Shown: positions 1-11,334 of the stretch, in pieces
Position numbering within the stretch: position 1 is the stretch's first letter
How the letters are laid out: each line of letters starts with the position of its first letter
From: Paramacrobiotus metropolitanus
Lineage: Eukaryota; Tardigrada; Eutardigrada; Parachela; Macrobiotidae
Direction: 5' to 3'
Assembly: GCF_019649055.1 (NCBI RefSeq)
Contig: NW_026570460.1
Span: forward strand, 1 to 64,000
Length of the DNA stretch: 64,000 bases
The notes under the pieces: model-generated
The model's database searches: none
Told to the model about the DNA's origin: nothing
What the model saw: the letters and a program-made list of their open reading frames with translations, nothing else
Made by a program: the position numbers and the translations under genes

Positions 1-125
1 AGCCGGCTGAGCACATTTGGGAGCCGTAGCCGACGACAGGCCGGCTGCCTACGCCGGCTAAGGATTCCAGCCGGCTGAGGCTTAGCCGGCGGCCACTTCG
101 GCTTAGCGGCTTTTGCGGCTGCAAT
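1..125. repeat. AGCCGGC-rich inverted-repeat element, cut by window start
   Basis: The stretch is packed with AGCCGGCT / CGGCTAAGG words in both orientations. The same vocabulary makes up the elements at 603-771 and 13778-13967, so this is probably the end of another copy. Its left end lies outside the window. No coding potential is visible. From 126 to 602 there is no convincing gene; the 61-codon open frame at 408-593 has no recognisable feature. Confidence 0.6.
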
Positions 126-602
126 GTCAAGCGATTGGCGCCCTCGAAAAAACGCAGTGCGGTTAGCGCATGGCGCATTGCCGCACGCTGTGATTCTGTT
201 GTACGTTTCGCCGTAGCTCGGTTAAACTGTTAAACCATAAATAAGCTGGTTGGGCATGAATTCCCGTCTCGCGAATGCACAGTGCTCACTGCCAGTATTA
301 TTGTGGCTTTGCAGATTAGGCGATAGTAATTTCGATAAATCGCAAAATATTCGGGTTTGTGGCTGCAGTTTTAAGTTTTTTAATCAGTGCCATAAACAAC
401 TATAACTATGCCATTCGGAGGCATCGCGTTAGTGCAAGAAATTGCAGAAAATGCAGCACGGTATGATTATCAGACCGCGGACACTGAAGATGATGTCCTA
501 CCACCAGCGACCCGGGTTCTATGGTCGAAGCCTCAACAGTTTTTTCCGCACCGGTCCCCGACACAGGAATTTCAGCTAGAACATTATTATTAATTGTTAT
601 AC

Positions 603-771
603 GGTAAATGGCTTAAACGGCTTAGCCGGCTATCGCCGGCTAAGCCCGGCTGGAAAAATTGGTCAGCCGCCTTAGCCGGCTGGGACTTCCAGCCGCGTTA
701 AGTTAGCCGGCTAAGGATTTCAGCCGGCCGTCAGCCGAAAGGTCAGCCGTTTAGCCGGCCGTTGCCATCTC
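603..771 (-). mobile_element. AGCCGGC-type MITE-like element, second copy
   Basis: Read on the minus strand from about 771, it begins AGAGATGGCAACGGCCGGCT and continues with nearly the same order of words as the element at 13778-13967 (GCCGGCTGAAATCCTTAGC, then a GCCGGCTAACTTA-type word). This collinearity shows a dispersed family and not chance GC richness. It is non-coding. Target duplications could not be defined. From 780 to 1940 the sequence is AT-rich with no gene seen. Confidence 0.6.
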
Positions 772-1944
772 TAGTTTAGCGTCTCCCCCCAACCTCATCG
801 GTATCTTAAAATTTTTATAGTTTTTTCGCTTCAGCGTGCAACGGATTTATGTGCGCGAAATTGCAAAAGTTTGATCGTAAACGGCAACGCAGCGTTTGCA
901 GGGAAACCTCGGTGACGGGCTCGGTCTACCTTTGGTAATGCGTTTAAATTTCACTGGGGCGATTAAATTTGTATTTGAAGGCGTTTAAACGTTTTGGAAT
1001 TTTCTTACAGCCATAACTCGCCAACTCCCCATAAGCGTTTTTCACGCTAATCTATACAAATCATTGAGCCACACAATGCAATGAAACACTGTAAAAAATG
1101 TATAAGCAAAAGGTTTTTATACGCTGCCGGTAAACCGTCCTCACATTTTGCGCCAAAACATGCATGAAACAGTTATATAGATATATATTGTTATTCGAGC
1201 ACCGTACTCGAACTGGGCGATGTTTTTTTGCCAATTTTGAAATGAATTTTGTGAGCAATGTATAATGCCTAATATTATTACTTTAGGTAAACCTCTTTAA
1301 ACTAGCTTTTAGAACTTTCACACAACTATAGCTAGCATAAACCGTGTTGCAAACATAAATGATTTTCACGCCAAAATAATGTGTTATATAAATCATTCCG
1401 GTACACAAATGTTATAAGCGGTGTATGGGGCGATTATTCTTCGGTAGTGGCCTCGCTTTTGCCCTACACGCTGCATACCACAACAGATTGTATTAAATCA
1501 GGAAAATATACCATTCTTAGAAGATGAAAACATCCTTGCGTAACGCAACCAAATTCCCTACCCTAGCTGCGCGCTTGTAAAAGGTCACGCGTGAAATTAA
1601 TGGTGGTCACAGTACGGTAGTGTACGGTACGGTATACTTGTGAATTAATGGTATCGGTATCTAAGAAATCGCGTGCATTATGACCACCTGCATAATTTAT
1701 TTTATTAGTTTGGTGTTAATTGGGTACTGTTCATATACTGTATAATTATTAACAATAAATTAAACTGAAATCAATAACAGAATAATAGACGAAATCCTTG
1801 GTAAACTGAACAAGCACTCTCGAGTCCGGAAATGCATCAATTTAAATTAATTTAAGAGGATCAGTATGCGAGAGCTGGGCAGGATGTGCGAGTAAATGGC
1901 TAATTGCATGAATTCGTAATCACTGGCTGACGGCACCAACTGTG

Positions 1945-2998
1945 TCACTGCACCACGATCAGCGCCCTCTGCACAATCCATTCATGGAGACCGACATGCG
2001 GCCGGTACCAGCATTCCGCCGGTCCGTTGCCGGTGAGGGCGGTGATATTGGGTATGTGTTTATCCACGAAAATCCGCTTGTCGAAGCCAGGACGATTCAG
2101 GAACCGGGCCGCGGTAAACGCCTCCACGTCCTCCGGGGACGGCGGCTCGAAGGGGGGCAGGGAGTAAAGCGCCTCCGCCGGCCGCGTGCTCACGAGCCGG
2201 CCGTTATGGCGCACCATCACATGGTTCAGCGGGAAATCATTCTGGATCACTTCCGGTGACAGCGGCCGACGCAGCGCGCAGGATATCGTCAGGGTGGCGC
2301 CGGCGGTCAGCCGCTGACTGGGCAGCGGTGTAGCGAACACCTAAAGAATAAGTGCCAGAAATCTTCAACATTACCGGAGCACATTTAGTTCTCGCAGAGG
2401 TCGACAGTCGGTACCGCGCAAGCGAAAGTTTTAGTCTATGTATCCCATTTTTGGCATTTATGTACCGAGCCATTTTCTTTAAGAAAAGCAGTAGGATGCT
2501 CTTCTTTGATTACCAGCCGTCGCAATATTTGCTGCAATGATAGGAATGTACTTGTCTAATCCTGAGAACTGTAAGCAACCTGGTTGGCGCGTGTGACTAA
2601 CGGCAGGAGCCTGTAGCGTTGGAGGGGGATGCCGGTGACGGTGTCCCGACACGTCACCTCGCCTCTGGCCAGGAAGGAGACGTTATGGATGCGGAAGAGC
2701 AGGACGTTGTCCTGCTGGCTGAAGCTGTACTCGTGCCCGTCCTCCACCGGCCCCACCGGCTGGCCGCGTTCGAAGACGACACGGTTGTGGTGTCGCCAGG
2801 ATACTTCGTGCCCGTCTTTACCATGCGGCAGCTGACAGGTGAACGTCACATGATCGCCCAGGTGTGGACGCTCCAGCCCGGCTTGATTGTAGACCGGCCA
2901 CGGCTCGCTCGCTCCTCCCCAGCCGCGGTCAAACGGCAGTATCACCAGGTCGTCCTGACGTTGCTGCCGCAGTCCCTCCTCTAGGATTTCATTCACTG
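1945..2998 (-). CDS. Immunoglobulin-superfamily protein, two Ig-like domains, 5' exons not found
   Basis: Two minus-strand exons join in phase. The upstream exon (2998-2580) follows an acceptor ending TTTATTGCAG and ends ..AAC CAG before GTTGCTTAC. The second (2340-1945) follows TTCTTTAG and ends at a TGA. The intron is 239 bp (2579-2341). Numbering the first exon from its Met at 2996, Cys54 (FTCQL), Trp67 (VSWRH) and Cys116 (GEVTC), with an LLFRIHNVS strand before it, form the Ig-fold pattern. Exon 2 has a second pair, LTISCAL and PAECWYR. No membrane segment or signal peptide is present, so a signal exon is expected further upstream (above 3000) but was not identified; the Met at 2996 may be internal. 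An extracellular or secreted recognition protein is likely, but ligand and subfamily are unknown. The codon-rich GC content contrasts with the AT-rich flanks. Confidence 0.65.
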
Positions 2999-3219
2999 CA
3001 ATAAATTGTCCAGTGGTTACTGCCAGATGTCCGCCGGCAAGACTGCTTTTGGTGGTTAAGCTTCAATGTGTCACTGTTAGAAACCAAACTGTCTCGGATC
3101 TTTTCTTATTCGTATCCGATTACTTCCTCTGTTACATTTCGGCCACATGCTATCACTTCGGCCACCGTTTATTTCGGCTCTCGCAATCGTGTGACAAACT
3201 GCACTGGTTACTTCACTTT

Positions 3220-4159
3220 CAGAGGGTCATTCAGCCAAGTGTGGACACTTCGAAAAAAAAATTCCTTATAAATTTCGTTTTAAGAGAAATGATGCCATAA
3301 GCATCTCAGTACAACGACTAACTAATCTGAATGCTTTCTGCAAATTTTGGTGAAAATCCAGCGCAAAATGCTTGCGATATTGTCTGTTAACCAAAAGACT
3401 CCGACTTCCACCCCTTGACCAGTCAAAATTTGGCTTTCGATCACCTGGCCTTAAAAGGATCGTGTGTTTTTCAAATCTGCATGGTTTTAATTGTGAAAAA
3501 CGACGATCCGGATATTTTTTATAGCAAAAACGATTTTATATTCTTGGGCGTTCTTGCGGTAGGACGGTTGGAAAAAACGCGAAAACAGGAAGAGACCCAC
3601 AGGAGCCATGCCCGTTGCCCGAACTCTTATGCACGAAACTATAGCTATCCTTTCCGCCCCTCCATAAACTGAAGTTGTAAAACAAGTCTTTCTCTACCGT
3701 TTACAATGTTCATTGGTCGAGAAAGACGCTCCACGGATCAAGCCTGGCAGGGAAGAAGAAGTCGTCCAGAACCCGAGACGTGCTCCCGGGAGCACTGCTG
3801 AGTAAACAAGGATGCAGCTTCCCAATCGAGAAGTACTAGTAATTCCTCTAGAAAAGGACTGTTCGAAACCCCCGACAGGTTTTCAACGGGTTATGGCGAA
3901 AATTCAAATTTTAGATAAATTTTGAATAAAGGGAATGCATTTCCTATAGTTGAACTGGTCAACTGTTGCCAACATGGGGGGGGGGACAAACTTAATTTTT
4001 TCCTGAGCTACAGGATGAGGAAATCGTGACTCGGTTGAATTTAAAGTATGACTGGGTGTTGTGGCTACCTGATAAAATTTTTAAAAAAGTAAAATGAGCC
4101 CGCGACGGCTAAGGAGAAATTTTCCAAAAAGTGTCCACACTTGGCTGAATAACCCTCTG
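3220..4159. mobile_element. TIR element of about 940 bp, non-autonomous
   Basis: The left end CAGAGGGTCATTCAGCCAAG and the right end, read in reverse complement, CAGAGGGTTATTCAGCCAAG match for about 31 bases (TGTGGACACTT follows in both) with one mismatch. The interior has no long open frame and includes a poly(G) run near 3976. A clear target-site duplication was not found. The rest of 3000-5130 shows no gene. Confidence 0.55.
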
Positions 4160-5133
4160 TACTTGTGTCCCTGCTTTCTTAAATTTCTCATGTTTTCTAA
4201 TGTTTTCCTGTGTTTTCTTGTGTTCTTCAATGTTTTCTTCAGGTCTAGAGCAGGGTTTTTGATTTCTGATTTTTTTATTCGGTCAGATTGAAGTTTTAAC
4301 TCTGCGAGTACGAAGTTTGAAGTTTGCACATTGTGACGGTCATTTCATTTAAGCGCTTGTGGAAAAGTTAACTTTTAGTAAGCCATAAGGGTACTCGTAC
4401 TGTACTCGTGGAGTCGTGGTGAAACGGGTGGCAAGTGCCTTAGTAAACGGGGCTGCCAGGGATTCCTACATTATCACCCTACAGTTGCTGTGATCCCTAC
4501 AGTTCCTTTGCACATGTACGACACTCTTAACGACAGTACGAGTACATAATATATACTTTTGTTGCACACGGCCACCGTGCGGCCATGGAAGGGGTGGTGG
4601 TGACCGACGGACGGACACCGCGAATTGATTGCGGTATGCGCACCTATATACGGCCACCGTGTATGTGCGTTAACTGCGTCTGCAACTTAAAGTGCGTGCG
4701 TTAATAAGGATTACGCACCATGCTGCATACGTTTGTGCATTTGGTGGCGGTGACCGACGGACGGACAACAGCTTGTCCATACTCGCTAGTCGCTGACCAC
4801 TGAGATTTGCTGTAGCTAGCGGTTGGTTACGTCGTTCATTTTGGCTTTGCGTTCTCCCGCCAGTATTCAAAATTTGCTGTGTTCGGTCGACGGAATGCGA
4901 GTTTATCGTCTAACAGTGTCTATCGAGGCGACTTATATTACAAATCAGCGATTTACAAGTCTCTAGAGTCACAAGTTTACACTCACTAAGCACAACATGG
5001 TGCTATTACATACTAGGTAGCGGGTGATACGATTGCTACCCGAAGTATTTGCATCGGACGCGCTTCCGGTAAGTGCCACGGGAAAGATCATTGTGGGGTA
5101 GCGGTAATGGGAGAGTTTTGCGCCACATACATA

Positions 5134-5275
5134 CTGTATTTACACGATATTAAGGGACAGAGAAATGCCCTGGAACGTCCGCACTAGACGTCGGCTCCAT
5201 TGATGTCAAATGAACCGACAGCTAGTGCGGGCGGTCCTGGGGATTTCTCTGTCCTTTAATATCGTGTAAATACAG
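5134..5275. mobile_element. Palindromic MITE with TA target duplication
   Basis: About 40-base terminal arms, starting CTGTATTTACACGATATTAA on the left and pairing with the right end, enclose a second imperfect inverted pair around CCGCACTAG / CTAGTGCGG. TA lies on each side (5132-5133 and 5276-5277), as expected for Tc1/mariner-type integration. It is non-coding. The whole 142 bp could fold as one hairpin. Confidence 0.75.
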
Positions 5276-5370
5276 TACTGTTTTGAAATCACAATATTAT
5301 GTTGGGTAATCCAATAGGTCATTAACCGTCAAATATATTGTTACGAGGTAACAGAGATCAAATGACGAAT

Positions 5371-6051
5371 TTAAGAAAAATGGCCCGGTACATGGTGTTA
5401 AAAATGGTGTACATACCTTAAAACGTTCGCTTTCGCGCACTCCGAATCACTTTTCTGTAAAACTTTGTGTCATTCTAAAGCTAAATGATTTGTATACATT
5501 GTTCTGAAAACCGTTTGGCGCGCGCAACATCCGGTTGCCGGGACATGGTGTTCTAAAATGAGCGAAAAGTTTAAATGCATTGTTATTTACCAAAAGTCTG
5601 GTCATTACCCGATCTTCTTGAAACTTTGCTGTAAAAGGTACATGGCTACAAAGTCGCAAGTGGACCAATTTCAGATCCATAGCATTTTTTTCCGATTTTA
5701 AAATGAATAATAAAATTTTTGAAATTCATTTTCAAATCGGAAAAAATGCTGGCTCACTTTCGACTTTATGGCCATGTGTCTTTTACAGCAAAGTTTCACG
5801 AAGATCGGGTAATAACCAGACTTTCGGTACACAACAATACATTTAAACTGTTGCCCCTTTTAGTTCGCCATATCTCGGCAACCGGATGTTGCGCGCGCCA
5901 ACGGTTTTCAGAACTATCTACAGATATACAGATCATTTAGCTTTTGAATGACATAAAGTATTACAAAAAAGTGATTCGGAGATGCGCGAAACGGAAAGTT
6001 TTTAGGTATGTACACCATTTTTGACACCATGTACCGGACCATTTTCCTTAA
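5371..6051. mobile_element. Foldback element, GGCCCGGTACAT family
   Basis: Two arms of about 335 bases, imperfectly complementary, meet around 5705-5725 in AAATTTTTGAAATT-like sequence. The outer ends are TTAAGAAAAATGGCCCGG and its complement TTCCTTAA at 6051. Related full or single arms occur at 23270, 24086, 25313, 32812-33495, 34291 and in the second 20-kb copy, so this is a dispersed family. No transposase is encoded. Short open frames in both arms are mirror images and are not genes. Confidence 0.75.
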
Positions 6052-6059
6052 TCGGGGTA

Positions 6060-8174
6060 CCCGTTTCGCACTTACATCTTTCTGTTTGGGATGGGCTGCA
6101 ACATCCAGACAGCTGAATGACTGTGACTGTCCACAGTAGAACCACATACTTGGTTACCGCCATTGCGAAAAGCGCAGTAATGCTGTGCCCGGTAATCGCC
6201 CAGCCGATAACAGCTGATTCGCAGGGTGGCGAAAACCTTTCCCGGAAGAACAGTCCCGATAATTGTCGAGAAAAACATGGAGCACTGTAGCAGTCCCTTT
6301 TTTGGTAAACGTTATCAGTAATATTAGTGTTAGGCGTTGCCTAGACGACATCGGTCGGGCAATAACACGAATCGCCGCGATTTTGTTTGGGCATCGCTGT
6401 CAGCTGCCGCCTAGGAATGAGAGTGGAACGTGCATCACTGCCATAATTATTCCTGCTAACCGCTAACGGTAAAGGCAGTCAGTGCTGAACGGCTGTCGTA
6501 TTATTATTAGCTAGTAGAAATGTCTTCTACCCGGCACCCGCCGTACGGATTATAGCGACATCGCCGACATGCACATACCGCACCGTGCAGGTATTGCGGA
6601 TCCGGAAGCTGGTCACCCTGTTCGTCGCTGGGATCTTCAAGCAGTGGTCGCTGTCGACGCCGTGTGCGTGCGGCTTGCACGGCAGTGTATTTTGCTTTGC
6701 CTCTTCCGAACACAGCAGGCAGCACTTTACCGAAAACGAGTACTGATCAGGGTGGTCACAGTGTTTATGGCAAGTAGTAGTATCGGATTAATCGTGTCAT
6801 CTGATCGGATTCCCAAAACGAAAGTGGACCTCACCACGGTTCGCAGTTGTTCAACAGCGGGCACGTGCACGTAATACTGTAAACTGAAGACGATTCTTTA
6901 CTAATTTTGTGATAATATGAAATTCTGCATGTGTCAGCAGGCGGAAATCGAATGCCCGAAGATACTCTGTACGTATGTACATGGTACAACACATTACCAG
7001 TTACATAACCGCTTATTCAGTAATATGGTTTAATCACGCTTATTCCTTATGGACAAATCGCAAATCAATTGCGTAAATGTCACCACGGCTCAAATAAACA
7101 GGTAAACTGCCTGACCCATAAGGATTCATTCGAGTATGGTAATAATTTTACGAATTTTAATTTATTTTCAATGGACAATTGTAGTAAGCAAGTGCATTAC
7201 GGCTATGAGTTAGCATGTGCAGATAATATCTCATTAGCCGGTAATAATTTGTGGGGAAATTGTGCGGGGGAAATTGTGCGATTAAAGCCAAGCTGCCAAG
7301 TTACAATTTAAATGGCTATATGACGACTTGTGATTTTTTTTTCAGAGTTCTAACAGCAACATGCCCACTGTGTGTATCTGTACAGCGCAAAACAGAATTA
7401 TCTTTACATAATATTATGTTTATGATTCAACAGACCATGCCATGGGTGTTGCTGAACTGAGTGTTTTAACAAAGTAATTTATTGTCAATTTGAAGAACAC
7501 TAGTCACTACTGTCAAGTATGCCGCTTATGCTTATGGTCATGTGTACTGCACACACTGAAGTCGTTATTGGACAAAGTATTGTACAAAGGGTGTTCGACA
7601 GTTAATTAACATTCCCTATTTTATATTTCCCGTCACAAACGTAATCAGCTAACCATACTAATGTTTTAACTAACAGTAATCGATTAGTAGTCACACCGGA
7701 TTCTGCCTTTACTTACTTACGATGTCGATATGGGTGCAAAACAGTTCCTATGAGCCGTCAAAAGTGTTTGGCAAGTTACCACGCGGTTTTGTCGCGTCTG
7801 TTTTTGCGATTGTTTTCGGTCTTCCTCGTCGGATTTACTACTCTTCGTGTTAAAAAAAAATTGCATTCTCTACAGTACCGATTTGGTGCATGGGCTATAT
7901 AACATTGTTCTACAGAAGAGACGCAGCCACTGTCAGTGAGACTTCCACTGGCCAGATACTATGTTTTTTTAAACAGCGAGTATCTATGCAAATAACAGGG
8001 AAACGCGGGAAACGGGGAAACGCGTTTTGTATGATGGGTATCAGGATAGCATAGAGAAAGTGTTTCTGTTATAAATGCTGTTCTTTTCGGTACATAATTT
8101 GTACTCGTACTATAATACTTATTACAGTGCTGAACTTTTGTACCAAAGCAAAATAAAGCATCATGGCAGGCCCA
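6060..8174. other. No supported gene
   Basis: A GC-richer patch at 6520-6880 is open on the minus strand in more than one frame and could hold an exon, but no family was recognised and splice borders are not decisive. The remainder is AT-rich without notable repeats. Confidence 0.4.
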
Positions 8175-8588
8175 TGTACAAGCCGGTCCGAATGATGAGC
8201 ACGTATTCGGACCGGCTTGTTATAGAGGCCAGGGTGCTAAGCGTTAGCATACTGAGCGCGATGTTAACGCTTAGCACCCTGGCCTCTACACTACGTTTAC
8301 CACACTGCATGCGTAAATGCGCTCCATGTACAGTACAGATTATATTGTCATGTACAGATTATATTACATGTAAAGATTATATTGTCCCTTACTGAATCGA
8401 CCGTTTTCTAGCTACCTTCCGCCAGGCAGTTACGATTATACTCATTACAATATATGGCGTGCACCAAGCCAACAGCCAGCCAAACGCATAAACAGGGTGT
8501 GGCGTGGCGTAGTATGCTGTCGGGCGTGACCCATAAATGTAAATTGTTCGCTGTTCTCTATCGTGCTCATCATCCGGACCGGCTTGTA
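8175..8588. repeat. Nested inverted repeats with two perfect hairpins
   Basis: Three pairings are visible. ACAAGCCGGTCCGAAT at 8178 pairs with ATTCGGACCGGCTTGT ending 8220. A perfect arm of about 23 bases (AGAGGCCAGGGTGCTAAGCG and on) at 8225-8288 pairs across a loop of about 20 bases. The outer copy of the first arm, with GATGATGAGCAC attached, returns inverted at 8562-8588. It is non-coding. Confidence 0.6.
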
Positions 8589-10540
8589 CGGTTGGGCAAG
8601 TGTGTATGACGAGACAGCCAATAAAGCGCTCATTTTCCATTTCTAATATAATCGGTGTACGGTAGTAATAATCAGCTGACCACAGGTACCGCTGTAATGA
8701 CATGCGGCAAATTCACCGAGTACGTGGCGTATACGGCGGGATCACGTCTTGACTGCCACCAGAAGGTTTGACGGGCATTCTCCGCCACGGCCCTGTCGCC
8801 CGCCCTGCACCGGCAGTGTGGCTGGCATCGCTGGCATTCACACGAATGACCGGCTGGGCAACACACAATTAAGACCGGTGGCGATCGCAGGAGAACCGTG
8901 GTGGCACAAACCTTCAGAGCAACAATCAAAACGATGATCCGACAACCGTCATGTTTATACATAAAGCACCGCGTGACCTTTGCTAATATTCCCATGTACG
9001 CCGCCGAGATTTGCATATCAATCAAAATAAACACTCCATTATGGAGGAATAAAAACCAGCATCGCAGTCTCATTTTTGCCGCTCTTTCTTGCAGAATAAC
9101 ACAACAACAAATCTGGGCGGGAGAGATAATTATGGCCATACAAAATAGGACTAGAATTCGGCGGTTCCCGGTTTGGAAAATTGAATAATAAAATCAACAA
9201 ACAGTGAGCAAACACAAACACATCCAAGACGCATGAAATCATCACATACGTTAAAACAGAACATTTACTGCTTTTACTCCGACAATTCATGCGACACGAA
9301 TTTTGTATTAATAACCGGTGAATCACTGCGAAATATAATAAATAATCTGACATCCAAATGCGGTATATAGGAAGACATAAGAAAGCATAAGACAACTTAA
9401 GAATATCAACCAATTTTCAAGTTATTTGCCGGTATACGCGAGATATGCAGCATACTAATAAAGATAGAATATCCATCCCGGCAACAAACTGGCCCACAAG
9501 AATTCCGCGGGATGAGCAGCCCATAGGTAACCGGACAGTCGATACCATGGATATATAATCGAGCCAATCAATTCCCATTCAGCGCACTGATTTGCTGTCC
9601 GCTTCCGGCGCACACAATACGCAGGAACGAGCGGTGTTAAGTGTTAACAGTGTCCCTGGGTAAACACCGTGCAGGCTGAGATTGGGACGCCCGCTTTACA
9701 CTGCAGCTAATCATCCCGCGGTTACGTTCTACTTCAGTGTTTGCTAGTGTTGCGAATTGGGTGGGTTGTGAGCGAGATATTGTAATGATGGCGCTATTGT
9801 GTAGTGTGTACAGCACCGGTATGCAGGGCTTATTGACGCTGGCTGCTGTGTCAGCGGCTTTGTCATCGCGCCCCGGCTCCACAGCGGTGGACAATGGGTC
9901 CAAATGCGCTAAGAAGTTGACAGAGTAAACATACGCTCGACCTGTCCACACAATGGGCTGCATGTACGCGGATTATTCACCCATCCCATGTTGGTTATAT
10001 CGCAGCAGTGTACACCGTACACTACCTGCACGAGGTGGATGATTGACACATCACAATGTAAGCTCCGCCTACCAATTACCCGCGGCGAATTACTGCCATC
10101 AGGCTCTGCTGTTTATCCCTAACAGACTCGCATAAAGCTCTTTCTCTGTTCGTGAAGTTCTAACTTATAACTGAAACCTATAAAAAAAATGACGAAGTTG
10201 GTTGTATCATACTTTGACGTTTCTTCTATTTTGGTCACTTTGCTGTATACAGTTTCTTAATGTATGTCTCAGCCTTTATTGTCCTGTGGTTGGTACAATT
10301 CAAGATCGTCAATACATGTAGTTCCCAATTTCACGAAAATAATCAGACAAAGTGCTACGTAACTGACAACAAGGCCACATTTTGACGCCGCAAAAAGGGC
10401 AAGCCGACCTGCACATCACAAAGGCGCCTAAAAAATAATGAAGTAGCAAAAGCTTCTACGTTAGCAAAAGCTAAACATTAGTCTTCTACGCATCTTAATT
10501 TGTAAACACAACAAAGTCTTCGCTTTTATGGCCTAGACTC
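8589..10540. other. No supported gene
   Basis: Open frames on both strands near 8670-9140 and 9640-9960 show no domain, no consistent splice borders and no repeat structure. Confidence 0.4.
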
Positions 10541-10996
10541 CAACTCTGACTCTGACTCTGATTCTGACCACTCAAACTCTGACTCTGACTACTCAAAGTC
10601 TGACTCTGACCGCTCAAAGTCTGACTCTGACTCTAAGGTTTCTTAGGTTTCTTAATAGGTTTCTTAGGTTTCTTAGGTTTCTTAGGTTTCTTAGGTTTCT
10701 TAGGATTCTTAGGTTTCTTAGTTTTCTTAGGTTTCTTAGGATTCTTAAGTTTCTTAGGATTCTTAGGTTTCTTAGGTTTCTTAGGTTTCTTAGGTTTCTT
10801 AGGTTTTTTAAGTTTTTTTTTCTTAGGTTTTTTTTCAAGTTTCTTAGGTTTCTTAGTTTTCTTAGGTTTCTTAGGTTTCTCAAGTTATTCTTAGTTTATT
10901 CAGTCAGAGTCAGAGTTTGGACAGTCAGAGTCAGACTTTGAGTAGTCAGAGTCAGAGTTTGAGCGGTCAGAGTCTGAGTCAGAGTCAGAGCTTGAG
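10541..10996. repeat. Hairpin of GACTCTGA arrays around a CTTAGGTTT core
   Basis: The left arm (10541-10635) is an array of GACTCTGA with CTCAAAGT spacers. The right arm (10898-10996) is its inverted counterpart, TCAGAGTC with GACTTTGAGT spacers, ending AGCGCGGGCCCGC. Between them about 240 bases are tandem TTTCTTAGG units (10-base period, TTAGGTTTCT). An 89-codon minus-strand frame through the core is a low-complexity by-product of the 10-mer and is not annotated as a gene. Confidence 0.8.
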
Positions 10997-11051
10997 CGCG
11001 GGCCCGCTTTTATTGCGATGACTAATACAACTGCGTAGTACAGTTTAAATA

Positions 11052-11332
11052 CCGTAATTATCGAATTAGAAGCCCAGGGCTACAAATATTTCAAACGACC
11101 CACGGGGTGGGCTCTGATTACGGGCATGGGCTTGTATTTAAGTGGGGGGGCTTCAGTTTTTCAAACCAGCTTTTTGGCATTTTTTAATATGGGCTTTACG
11201 GTATTTAATTAAGCCCGTGGGTCTCTATTTCGGGGGGGGGGGGGCTTATAACTTTCAAGCGACCTTAGGGGTGGGCTCTAATTACGGGGGGGGGGCTTGT
11301 ATTTTGGGGGGCTTCAAATTCGATAATTACGG
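11052..11332. mobile_element. G-tract-rich MITE with TA target duplication
   Basis: The terminal repeat CCGTAATTATCGAATT (then GAAGCCC) is mirrored at the right end, with TA on both sides (11050-11051, 11333-11334). The interior repeats a GGGCTT motif joined to poly(G) runs of 7 to 14, giving several G-quadruplex-capable tracts on the plus strand. Confidence 0.7.
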
Positions 11333-11334
11333 TA

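Noticed and set aside
8672-9139. 155-codon minus-strand frame with a Cys-rich middle (ECQRCQPHCRC)
   Set aside because: No domain, no splice context, Cys spacing typical of no known fold, and long frames occur on the other strand as well.
10640-10870. Interstitial telomere (TTAGG)n
   Set aside because: TTAGG occurs only once per 10-base unit (TTAGGTTTCT), not as contiguous TTAGG repeats, and it lies between inverted arms.
10614-10883. 89-codon frame of RNLRNLRK-type repeats on the minus strand
   Set aside because: It is a direct translation of the TTAGGTTTCT 10-mer array inside a hairpin repeat, with no start context or conserved relative.
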